From: Saprospiraceae bacterium
Lineage (GTDB): Bacteria; Bacteroidota; Bacteroidia; Chitinophagales; Saprospiraceae
NCBI GenBank assembly: GCA_020630455.1
Contig: JAHDBK010000198.1
Coordinates: forward strand, 1 to 6,950
DNA: 6,950 nucleotides
Reading direction: 5' to 3'
The first letter of the stretch is position 1. Each line of letters starts with the position of its first letter. Shown one piece after another: positions 1-6,845 of the stretch. Made by a program: the position numbers and the translations under genes. A model generated the notes under the pieces. The model had not been told where the DNA came from. It did not search any database and was given only the letters and a program-made list of their open reading frames with translations.

Positions 1-91
1 CATTGCATTTGTCTTATATTATATCTTAATTCTTTTACCTTGATAGTTTATAGTTAGTAGGGATAGAATTGGAAAACTTAAATATTTCAAG

Positions 92-559
92 ATGCTTAAA
101 ACAATACAAATGATAAAGAAAATTATTTATATCTTAATGATTTTAATATTCTTTCAATTTAATGTTAAAGCATGTTCTTGCAAAGAAGCTAATTTAAAAG
201 AAAGCATTAATAATTCTGATTATATTTTTAAAGCAAAAATTATAAGTATAGATACATTAATTGATTATTATTTATTTTTAAAAATATTAAATATAAGCTA
301 TGAGTGTACTAATATTTACAAACAGAAAAATGATAATTTACGCCCCTTAATTACTTGCCCTTCTGAATCTTGTTGTGGTTATAATTTTGATATCGGAAAA
401 GAGTACATTATTTATGCAAATACCTCTTCAAAAATAATTAATCTAGATAAATATATAGAAACGACGATTTGTCATCGAACTAGACTATATAGTATATTTG
501 AAAGTATACAAATCCAAGTACAACAACTTATCACAAAAATAAATAGTTTCTTCTCCTAA
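92..559 (+). CDS. Secreted TIMP/NTR-like cysteine-rich protein (putative)
   Basis: This 155-residue protein begins with an N-terminal signal sequence: a Lys-rich start, a hydrophobic stretch at about residues 11-22, then NVKA before Cys28. Signal peptidase I cleavage after Ala27 would leave a mature N-terminus of Cys-Ser-Cys (C28, C30). In the TIMP/netrin-like (NTR) fold a CxC at the mature N-terminus is the hallmark, and in animal TIMPs the first Cys contacts the protease zinc. Further cysteines are C72, C89, C94, C95 and C127. The block CCGYNFDIGKEYIIYA (94-109) and the later TTICHRTR (124-131) match the 'CG..F..G..Y.vyA ... T..C.RT' pattern I associate with bacterial NTR/TIMP-like proteins. 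The start could instead be Met7 (position 110), which gives a more standard signal peptide (MIKKIIY...). A lipoprotein reading (VKAC) is less likely because Lys at -2 is a poor lipobox. No partner or target is visible nearby. The fold assignment is inference from motifs and the function is unknown. Confidence 0.72.
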   Translation: MLKTIQMIKKIIYILMILIFFQFNVKACSCKEANLKESINNSDYIFKAKIISIDTLIDYYLFLKILNISYECTNIYKQKNDNLRPLITCPSESCCGYNFDIGKEYIIYANTSSKIINLDKYIETTICHRTRLYSIFESIQIQVQQLITKINSFFS

Positions 560-591
560 TCTCCATCTACACACATATCCTCATATTTAGC

Positions 592-600
592 TTATCCACA
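592..600 (+). other. Isolated DnaA-box-like 9-mer
   Basis: TTATCCACA is an exact match to the classical DnaA-box consensus. It lies in the intergenic region between the small secreted protein and the TPR gene. I saw no second clear box nearby, and no replication gene is in the window, so an origin is not supported. It could be a single regulatory DnaA site or a chance match. Confidence 0.25.
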
Positions 601-642
601 TCAAAAAATATTGATTATACATATGCGTTTATAAAATATGAT

Positions 643-650
643 TATATTTG
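643..650 (+). promoter_or_regulatory. Putative Bacteroidota -7 element for the TPR/barrel operon
   Basis: TATATTTG matches the Bacteroidota housekeeping -7 consensus TAnnTTTG. It ends 28 bp before the ATG of the TPR gene, which would leave a 5' leader of roughly 20 nt. No TTG sits at the usual spacing for a -33 element (the nearest is at 611-613, too far), so only half of the promoter is recognisable. Confidence 0.5.
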
Positions 651-678
651 TTCTATCAAAAAATAAATAAATCTCTTT

Positions 679-3600
679 ATGAAACGATATTTTTTATATG
701 GGATAATTGCATTTTTTAGTTTAGGTTTAAATGCACAGGTCACTCAAAATATCAGCCACTCCCAAAAGCTGTATGAACAAGCCAAAGAATATTATGATAA
801 TGGTCTATACTTAGAGTGCAAAGCTACTTTGAAAGATTATTTTTATCAAAATAAAAATGAAATATTAGAAAGAGAAAAACAGACAGAGGCGGAATTAATG
901 TATGCTATTAGTAGTGTCAAAGCAGGAACAGATGATGGAGAACGTTTATTACTTTCTTTTATTCAAAACCACCAACCCGAAAAAATTGCTCAAGATGCAT
1001 TGATACAATTAGGGGATTATTATTTCAATCAAAATCAATATCAACAAGCCTTAGAATATTTTGAAAAGGTGGATGCCACTACTTTAGGAACAGAAGATGA
1101 GGGTGCTTTTCGATTCAAAAAGGGATATTGTCACTATATGCAAGACGATGACGAAGCTGCTGCCATTGAATGGAATACAGGTAGAAATATAGACCATTTA
1201 TATTATTATGAAACCAATTATTATTATGGAATCTTAGCTTTTAAAAAAGGCAAATATGAAGAAGCCCTCCATGCTTTTGAAAAAGCCAATGCTAAAAATG
1301 ATTATGCCACAGTAATACCTTATTATCAATCTATGATTTATTTTGAGCAGGCAGATTATGAGCAAGTCATAGCCATTACAGATAAAGTATTTGAAGGAGG
1401 CAAAAAGACAGTCAAATATGAAAATATCAACGAATTGCACCATTTGAGAGGAAAAGCTTTCTTTGAGTTAGAAGATTACGAAAGTGCATTGCCCCATTTG
1501 GTGACATTTGAGCAAGAAGCCAAAGAATTGAGGGCTCAAGACCTTTATCAAGTCGCCTATACTCGTTATCAAAATGGCAAATATAGAGCCGCTATTCAAA
1601 ACTTTGAAGAGTTGAAAAATGAGGACAGTCCTTTAGGACAAAATGTATTATATAATCTAGCCAATTCGTATTTAGAACAAAATAATCGTTTATCTGCTCG
1701 AAATGCATTTCAAGGAGCAGCTAAGATGGATTATAATTTACAAATCAAAGAGATTTCAAATTTTCAATATGGAAAATTATCTTATGAATTAGGATTTGAT
1801 AGAGCGGCTATTGAGGCATTCCAGAACGTAGCCCCTGCTTCTAAATATTATGGAGAATCTCAACAATTATTGAGTAAGGTATTCCTCAATACAAGAGATT
1901 ATGATAAGGCATTGGAATTGATGGATGCTATTTCTTACAAAACTCCCGATATTCAACAAGCCTATCAAAAAGTAGCTTATTATAAAGGAATTTCTTTATT
2001 TAATGATGGTAAAACAGAAGAGAGTAAGAAGTATTTTAGAATGTCTATCGTGAATGCTCCTGACCAAAATACCAAAGCGATGGCATTGTTTCGTTTAGGA
2101 GAAATTGCACACAAAGAAAAGCGTTATACAGATAGTTATAGTGAATTTAAGCAATATCAAGCTGTTGTTAGTCCAAGTATTAGTGAAGATGCCGCTCCTT
2201 ATTTAGCCAATTATATACAAGGATATAATGCTTTAAAATTAAAAGATTATGCCAATGCTTCGACCTATTTTGTCAATAGTTTGAACGGTATTCTCGACCA
2301 ATGGGAAAGCATAGGAAAGGGGGAAATCAGAGAACGTATATTTCCAGATGCACTGTTGAGAGCAGGAGATAGTTATTTTAAGCAAAATGATTATGAGAAT
2401 GCTTTAGCCTATTATCAAACCAGTATTAAATACGGATACTTAGGAAGTGATTATGCCTTTTATCAACAAGCTAGAATACAAGGATTATTAGGAGATTATA
2501 ATGCCCAAGTGGCCTCTTTTCAAAAATTGAATCAATTGTATCCTAATTCTAATTATGCGGATGATGCATTATATAACTTAGGAGATACCTATTTTAGATT
2601 AGGGAATCCAGTCTTAGCAGAGGAAACTTTAATGACATTAATACAAAAGAATAATAATTCAAATTTGATTTCTAAGACTTATTTATTATTAGGATTAATT
2701 AATTTTAATAATAATCAAAAAGCTAAGGCACAACAATATTATGAAGCGGTTTTCAAGGCGAGTCCTAGCGAAGATGATTATAGTTCCGCTTTAAAAGCAT
2801 TAGAAGAGATTTATTTAGATAATAATAATCCTGAAGGATTTATAGATTTCAAGAAAAATGAATTAGGTATTCAAATTAATGAAGAAGATAAAGAAATTTT
2901 GTTATTTCAATCGGCAGAGAACCAATATGAAAGTGGTAATATAGAAGGAGCTATTATTGGTTATGGCAAATATATTTCTAAATATCCAAATGGAAGATTC
3001 GTTAGCCAAGCACATTATTATAGAGGAGAAAGTCATGTCATTCAAAAAGAATACGAAAAAGCTTTTCCCGATTATGAACAAGTTGTAGCAGGAGGAAATA
3101 GTCCTTATTATTTGAATGCTCTTTACAAGGCAGCAACCATTGCATTCAATATTGACCAATATCAAAAAGCCAATCTATATTATAAAACATTAATTGGTTT
3201 GACCAATGATGAAAATCAAAAACTGGAAGCGAATATGGGCTTATTGATTAGTTCCTATGCCTTAGATGATGCTGAGGGTACTTATTCTGCTGCTGATTAT
3301 GTTGTTAATAATACTACTGCAACCGAAGCACAAAAATTGAAAGCTCATTTTCTAAAAGCTAAAATGGCATTAGTCAAAGAAGATAAAAACACCGCCTTGA
3401 CTCATTTCGCTTTTTCATCTAACCAAAATAATGAAGAAGGAGCAGAATCCAAATATCATGTAGCTTATTTATTATACGAAATGGGTGATTATGCCTCTGC
3501 TAAGGAAAAGGTGATGTATCATCTTAAATCAAGTAAGACCTATACCGCTTGGGTAGTCAATGGACTATTTTTATTGTCAGACATAGCTTTAGCACAAGAA

Positions 3601-3741
3601 GATTTGTTCAGTGCAAGAGCCGCTATAGAAACGATATTAGAAAATTATAGTGATGTCCAAACACAACAAATGGCAGAAGATAAATTAGCAATTATTAAAA
3701 CAAAAGAAGCTGAAAGCTCTAGAATTGTTCCAGAGGAATAA
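679..3741 (+). CDS. Large exported TPR-repeat protein
   Basis: This is a 1020-residue protein with a clear signal peptide (MKRYFLYGIIAFFSLGLNA, cleavage near residue 19/20), so it is probably periplasmic or attached to the envelope. There is no lipobox Cys. Nearly all of the rest is TPR-like helix pairs. By eye there are about two dozen units with the A..Y..G.Y..A...F spacing, for example GDYYFNQNQYQQALEYFEKV, GDSYFKQNDYENALAYYQTS and KAFFELEDYESALPHLVTF. Two units follow YPNS (about 621) and YPNG (about 769), the 'YP.s..a..A.Y..G' style of YbgF/CpoB and BamD-like envelope TPRs. No enzymatic domain is visible, and the last residues are charged (VPEE). TPR superhelices bind other proteins, so a scaffold or adaptor role is inferred. 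The outer-membrane barrel gene follows closely on the same strand, suggesting a common envelope process. The start is supported by the signal peptide and the TATATTTG element upstream. The specific role is unknown. Confidence 0.93.
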   Translation: MKRYFLYGIIAFFSLGLNAQVTQNISHSQKLYEQAKEYYDNGLYLECKATLKDYFYQNKNEILEREKQTEAELMYAISSVKAGTDDGERLLLSFIQNHQPEKIAQDALIQLGDYYFNQNQYQQALEYFEKVDATTLGTEDEGAFRFKKGYCHYMQDDDEAAAIEWNTGRNIDHLYYYETNYYYGILAFKKGKYEEALHAFEKANAKNDYATVIPYYQSMIYFEQADYEQVIAITDKVFEGGKKTVKYENINELHHLRGKAFFELEDYESALPHLVTFEQEAKELRAQDLYQVAYTRYQNGKYRAAIQNFEELKNEDSPLGQNVLYNLANSYLEQNNRLSARNAFQGAAKMDYNLQIKEISNFQYGKLSYELGFDRAAIEAFQNVAPASKYYGESQQLLSKVFLNTRDYDKALELMDAISYKTPDIQQAYQKVAYYKGISLFNDGKTEESKKYFRMSIVNAPDQNTKAMALFRLGEIAHKEKRYTDSYSEFKQYQAVVSPSISEDAAPYLANYIQGYNALKLKDYANASTYFVNSLNGILDQWESIGKGEIRERIFPDALLRAGDSYFKQNDYENALAYYQTSIKYGYLGSDYAFYQQARIQGLLGDYNAQVASFQKLNQLYPNSNYADDALYNLGDTYFRLGNPVLAEETLMTLIQKNNNSNLISKTYLLLGLINFNNNQKAKAQQYYEAVFKASPSEDDYSSALKALEEIYLDNNNPEGFIDFKKNELGIQINEEDKEILLFQSAENQYESGNIEGAIIGYGKYISKYPNGRFVSQAHYYRGESHVIQKEYEKAFPDYEQVVAGGNSPYYLNALYKAATIAFNIDQYQKANLYYKTLIGLTNDENQKLEANMGLLISSYALDDAEGTYSAADYVVNNTTATEAQKLKAHFLKAKMALVKEDKNTALTHFAFSSNQNNEEGAESKYHVAYLLYEMGDYASAKEKVMYHLKSSKTYTAWVVNGLFLLSDIALAQEDLFSARAAIETILENYSDVQTQQMAEDKLAIIKTKEAESSRIVPEE

Positions 3742-3798
3742 TGTTGATTATTGAGTAATAAGATTAAAAATTGAATGGGTTATAGACATATTTTAATT

Positions 3799-5442
3799 AT
3801 GAAAAGCAATTATAGAATTATATTAAGTATTATATTCATTATTATACAAATAATAAATATAGAAGCACAACAAGATACTTTGCCATCTGATGAGCAACAA
3901 ATCATAAAAGATTTTGAGGCTGATTTGGATGATTTTGATAAGGTAGACATTAGGCCTGCGCTTCCTTCAATAGATACGCAAAGACAAGTTCTAGAATATA
4001 GTGGTGAACCTGTATTGCTCAATTTGGATTATGATGCTCCCAAAATCAAACCCAAAGAATTGGCTACCAAGTCTAATGAAGAAATATACAATGGATTTGT
4101 GAAATTGGGATTAGGTTATCCTCTTCAAGGATTTGCAGATGTAGGATATTCCAAAAAATCAGAGAGTTGGTTAATAGGAGGAAAAGCATCTTATTTAGGA
4201 GCATTCAACACATGGAATTTAGAACATCAAGTCAATCAAGAAGCGAATGCTAGAATCAATGCTGACCACTATTTTTATTCTGGATTTTCAGTAGGAGCAG
4301 ATGTGAATTATAATTTGCAATTGCCTTATTTTTATGGTTATGACCACGATATAATTTCTTATGATATTAATGATGTCAAACAATATATTTCACTAGCAGA
4401 TGCTGGTATTCATTTTAAAAATAATTTTATCAATTTTGGAGATATAGACTATGCTGCAGAAGTTCGATTTTATAATGTAAAAGATAATTTTATTGCCTTA
4501 GAAAATGGTTTGAATGCCCATTTGAGATTTGATAAATACCTAGGAGATGATAAGCATTTAATACAAATATTAGTAAATGATGATTATAGGATAAATCAAA
4601 CAGATACTGTAAATAATAACAATAACTTGTTATCAATAGAACCGTCTTTTACGTATCATCACGATAAATTTAGAATAAAAGCAGGTGTAGATTTATTCTT
4701 GGATGAAAATCAATTTGACTATATTCCTGATGTTGAAATTGCTTTTAATGTATATAAAAATAATGCTCAATTATATTTGGGGTGGAAAGGAGATATAGGG
4801 CAGGGTAGTTTTAAGAATTTTAGCCAAGAGAATCCCTATATAGTTTCTAATCCAGAATTGCAAAATACCAAAGTTCAATATCCATATATGGGAATTGATT
4901 TCAATTTCAAAAAGACACATTTAGGACTAGAAGGTGGATATAAAATGATTAAGAATCAATCCTTATATCTAAATGATTGGATTAATGATGGGCGTAGGTT
5001 TAGAGTAGTATATGATGATATTAATATGATAGTGAGTAGGTTTTTTGTTCAGTCAGAAGTCATAGAAGGTTTGGATTTAGATTTGACCTTGAATTATCAA
5101 AATATTCAATTGGAGCAATTATCAGCTGCTTATCATATAGCTGCACCCATATCAGGAGATATTAGCTTAACTTATCATCAATTAGTTGATAAAAAAATGA
5201 GTTTAGGTACTCGTATCTTTTTAACAGGAGAACGTCCTTATCTCGATGCACTAGGAATGAATGAAAACCTACCATTTATATTTGATTGGAATATCTTTAC
5301 AGAGTACCGCTTATCTAATCAGTTTAAACTCTTTGCACAAGTGAATAATATTGCTAATCAAAAATATTCCCTTTGGAATGAATATCCCAATTTTGGTATT
5401 AATGGATTGGTGGGTTTTATGTATAAGTTTGGGAAGCAGTAG
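3799..5442 (+). CDS. TonB-dependent-receptor-like outer-membrane beta-barrel, no plug domain
   Basis: From Met at 3799 the product is 547 residues. That start gives a canonical signal peptide (MKSNYRII..., cleavage after IEA at about residue 23). An in-frame ATG at 3775 would add eight residues ahead of it and is less convincing. After cleavage comes an acidic linker (DFEADLDDFDKVDI), then a Pro/Lys stretch (YDAPKIKP) leading into YNGFVKLGLGYP (about 97-108), where alternating hydrophobic/aromatic beta-strands begin and continue to the end. The C-terminal segment (about 515-547) has VNNIANQKYSLW, then EYPNFGINGLVGFMYKF, typical of the last strands of Bacteroidota TonB-dependent receptors, with an aromatic close to the terminus. 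No plug domain, TonB box or carboxypeptidase-regulatory-like domain is visible, and the protein is shorter than usual full-length receptors. It follows the TPR gene by 57 bp (33 bp with the earlier start), so co-transcription is likely. Substrate is unknown, and active TonB-driven transport is doubtful without a plug. Confidence 0.87.
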   Translation: MKSNYRIILSIIFIIIQIINIEAQQDTLPSDEQQIIKDFEADLDDFDKVDIRPALPSIDTQRQVLEYSGEPVLLNLDYDAPKIKPKELATKSNEEIYNGFVKLGLGYPLQGFADVGYSKKSESWLIGGKASYLGAFNTWNLEHQVNQEANARINADHYFYSGFSVGADVNYNLQLPYFYGYDHDIISYDINDVKQYISLADAGIHFKNNFINFGDIDYAAEVRFYNVKDNFIALENGLNAHLRFDKYLGDDKHLIQILVNDDYRINQTDTVNNNNNLLSIEPSFTYHHDKFRIKAGVDLFLDENQFDYIPDVEIAFNVYKNNAQLYLGWKGDIGQGSFKNFSQENPYIVSNPELQNTKVQYPYMGIDFNFKKTHLGLEGGYKMIKNQSLYLNDWINDGRRFRVVYDDINMIVSRFFVQSEVIEGLDLDLTLNYQNIQLEQLSAAYHIAAPISGDISLTYHQLVDKKMSLGTRIFLTGERPYLDALGMNENLPFIFDWNIFTEYRLSNQFKLFAQVNNIANQKYSLWNEYPNFGINGLVGFMYKFGKQ

Positions 5443-5446
5443 GTTT

Positions 5447-5474
5447 ACTGAACACTGATAACTGCTAACTGTTA
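5447..5474. repeat. Four-unit ACTGnnn heptamer tandem repeat
   Basis: Four consecutive 7-bp units, ACTGAAC, ACTGATA, ACTGCTA and ACTGTTA, share ACTG at a strict 7-bp period. The array fills most of the gap between the two convergent stop codons and runs into the minus-strand gene, where it forms the TAG stop and the last codons. I have the impression that similar heptad arrays recur between genes in Bacteroidota, but this cannot be confirmed here. Confidence 0.7.
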
Positions 5475-5476
5475 GC
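5464..5476. other. Small palindrome at the convergent junction
   Basis: GCTAACTGTTAGC has perfect 6-bp arms around a single central T. It overlaps the end of the heptamer array and the stop of the minus-strand gene. The loop is too short and there is no adjacent T-run, so it is not a standard intrinsic terminator. It could be a protein-binding site or a by-product of the repeat. Confidence 0.4.
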
Positions 5477-6247
5477 TTCCCACTTATCTTTAATTCCTCC
5501 CCAGACTCTATTGAATAAATAGGTAAAAATATCCATTAGGGTTTTAAATAAGATGATAAAAACCATATAGATGGTGTCAAAGTGCATCAATCCAATAATG
5601 GCAAATATTCCTATAATTATAAATTGTTGAATAAAAACTCTTAAACTAAAACTAAAAGCTTCATTGAGAAGCCCTGTATTTTCATATTCTTTTTCCTTAA
5701 TGAATTTATTTCTATAGGCATAGGTATGTTCTATAAATAAAAGAAAAAGAAATACAAAAAGTAAATTTAGACTGACAAAACCTAAATCTAGCTGTCCAGA
5801 ATTGTGTTCTAAGAATCCCCAAATACCAAACCCATCTCCAGAAATTGCTGATATTATCATCAATTGTAAAAGAATTAATGGTAGCCAGATAATTATAAAA
5901 ATTAAAAATAATAAGCCTTTAGCTCCTTTTAGAATCCATGAAATAAAAGGTATTTTAAAAGAAGATTTTACATTGAAAGTTCGTTGGTTGATACTACTGA
6001 CTACATTTTTAGTTTGGTCAACCAATAAAGCTAACATATACTTGGATTTCCACATTTTTCTTTGAGTAATCCAAAGTAATATAATTGTTTCTAAGGCATA
6101 CAGATACAAGGCTTCAATTGCTGACCATCCACCCCAAATTACGGCTATTAATGGTAATAAATCAACAATTATTATTATTGTAATAAAAGGAAATGATTGT
6201 TTCAGATACTTATAAAAATGCTTTAAGAAATAACTTTTTAAGTTCAT
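5465..6247 (-). CDS. Six-span inner-membrane protein, DUF6498-like
   Basis: This 260-residue polytopic membrane protein has hydrophobic segments at about residues 20-38, 43-61, 111-135, 156-175, 200-222 and 226-247. They are separated by charged, Lys-rich loops, for example TQRKMWKSKY after span 2 and YRNKFIKEKEYEN after span 4. Several features recall DUF6498: an early DLLPLIAVIWGGWSAIEALYLYALET block (an 'N/D..PL..v...gWs....l.lY..E' pattern), an aromatic/His site after span 4 (FIEHTYAYRNKF), and a late FKTLMDI in the last span. That assignment is from memory of the family pattern, and no biochemical role is known to me. No signal peptide or catalytic motif is seen. It begins 31 bp after the DinB-like gene stops, on the same strand, so it is probably the second gene of that operon. 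Its last codons lie inside the ACTGnnn repeat. Confidence 0.8.
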   Translation of the reverse strand: MNLKSYFLKHFYKYLKQSFPFITIIIIVDLLPLIAVIWGGWSAIEALYLYALETIILLWITQRKMWKSKYMLALLVDQTKNVVSSINQRTFNVKSSFKIPFISWILKGAKGLLFLIFIIIWLPLILLQLMIISAISGDGFGIWGFLEHNSGQLDLGFVSLNLLFVFLFLLFIEHTYAYRNKFIKEKEYENTGLLNEAFSFSLRVFIQQFIIIGIFAIIGLMHFDTIYMVFIILFKTLMDIFTYLFNRVWGGIKDKWEANS

Positions 6248-6278
6248 TATATCTGGTTTTATATTAGAGCATTAATGA

Positions 6279-6794
6279 TTACTGCTCACTAATAACAGTT
6301 TTTTGATATTGAATTGTGGAAGGAGCAACGCCTAAATTTTCATCAACTGCAATTTTAGGAAAATGAACTTTAAGTCCAATTTTAATAATGGCTAAATGAT
6401 GAATGGCATGATCAAATGCATACATTAATTCTCTACCATAAGTAGAATTTACAATATCCCTATCAGTGCTAAAGTTTGAAGAAAAATCAGTAAGCACATT
6501 TACCTGATTTGTTGCATTTATTTTATTGATATTGGATTGTAATTGATTTAAAACACTAATAGCTGTTTGATTTTCAGTTTCAATAGTTTTATTTCTTTCT
6601 CTTCGAGAATAATCTATTGTATGATTATCACAATTAAAAATACATTGATAAAATCCTATAATATGCCTAAAATGTTGTCCTATACTAGAACCATTAAATG
6701 ATTCAAGGGCTTGACGGTAAGTGGGATTATCTAATGCATTGACTAAATCAATCATTTGTTGAAGGATAGCTTGATTGGCTTGTATTGTATTCAT
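6279..6794 (-). CDS. DinB-family putative metal-dependent protein
   Basis: This 171-residue protein has the length and pattern of the DinB/YfiT-like four-helix-bundle superfamily. The visible signature is IGQHFRHIIGFYQ (38-50), then DYSRRERN (61-68) with an IET (71-73), then YGRELMYAFDHAIHHLAI (119-136), and a C-terminal NLGVAPSTIQY. His41, His129 and His133 fit the usual divalent-metal triad (one His in helix 1 plus an HxxxH), so the metal site looks intact. Members of this superfamily include thiol-dependent transferases and hydrolases, but many are uncharacterised, and despite the name a DNA-damage role should not be assumed. No signal peptide is seen, so it is likely cytoplasmic. It is the first gene of a minus-strand unit, 17 to 22 bp downstream of a TAACTTTG promoter element, followed by the membrane protein gene. 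The substrate is unknown. Confidence 0.9.
   Translation of the reverse strand: MNTIQANQAILQQMIDLVNALDNPTYRQALESFNGSSIGQHFRHIIGFYQCIFNCDNHTIDYSRRERNKTIETENQTAISVLNQLQSNINKINATNQVNVLTDFSSNFSTDRDIVNSTYGRELMYAFDHAIHHLAIIKIGLKVHFPKIAVDENLGVAPSTIQYQKTVISEQ
6281..6301. repeat. Degenerate heptamer repeat at the DinB gene 3' end
   Basis: Three 7-bp units, ACTGCTC, ACTAATA and ACAGTTT, resemble the ACTGnnn array at 5447-5474. Aligning the first 18 bases with the start of that array gives 14 identities. The stretch forms the stop-adjacent codons (VISEQ) of the DinB-family gene. The match is imperfect and could be partly due to low sequence complexity. Confidence 0.4.
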
Positions 6795-6815
6795 TGATTA
6801 TTAATTATAGCCCTG

Positions 6816-6823
6816 CAAAGTTA
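6816..6823 (-). promoter_or_regulatory. Putative Bacteroidota -7 element for the DinB operon
   Basis: On the minus strand this reads TAACTTTG followed by CA, a full match to TAnnTTTG and to the common TAnnTTTGC form in Bacteroidota. It ends 21 bp before the ATG of the DinB-family gene, implying a short leader. No convincing TTG is found about 20 bp upstream. The element would drive both the DinB-family gene and the membrane protein gene. Confidence 0.6.
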
Positions 6824-6845
6824 CATTTTATTTAAAGAATAAAGT

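Noticed and set aside
1..57. Plus-strand frame open from the left edge to a TAG at 55-57
   Set aside because: Only 18 codons with no protein-like pattern; too short to support as the end of an upstream gene.
92..178. Lipoprotein interpretation of the small secreted protein (Cys28 as a lipidation site)
   Set aside because: Lys at the -2 position is a poor lipobox, and the CSC start fits an NTR-like mature N-terminus better, although lipidation cannot be excluded.
560..678. Possible replication origin, because of the DnaA-box match in AT-rich DNA
   Set aside because: Only one clear box was seen and there is no dnaA, dnaN or other origin-linked gene in the window.
1234..1443. Minus-strand open frame of 69 codons inside the TPR gene
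   Set aside because: It is fully antisense to the strongly supported TPR coding frame, and its Phe/Ile/Cys-rich product looks like a reverse-complement shadow.
2902..3165. Minus-strand open frame of 87 codons inside the TPR gene
   Set aside because: Antisense to clear TPR repeats, with no recognisable domain and no promoter element.
3748..3761. Short inverted repeat (TTATT...AATAA) between the TPR and barrel genes
   Set aside because: Only 5-bp A/T arms and no T-run; too weak for a terminator, and co-transcription of the pair is more likely.
3810..4022. Minus-strand open frame of 70 codons opposite the barrel gene N-terminus
   Set aside because: Antisense to the signal peptide and linker of the barrel protein; Ser/Ile-rich composition typical of a shadow frame.
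5802..6065. Plus-strand open frame of 87 codons opposite the six-span membrane protein
   Set aside because: Antisense to a protein with well-defined membrane segments, with no independent support.
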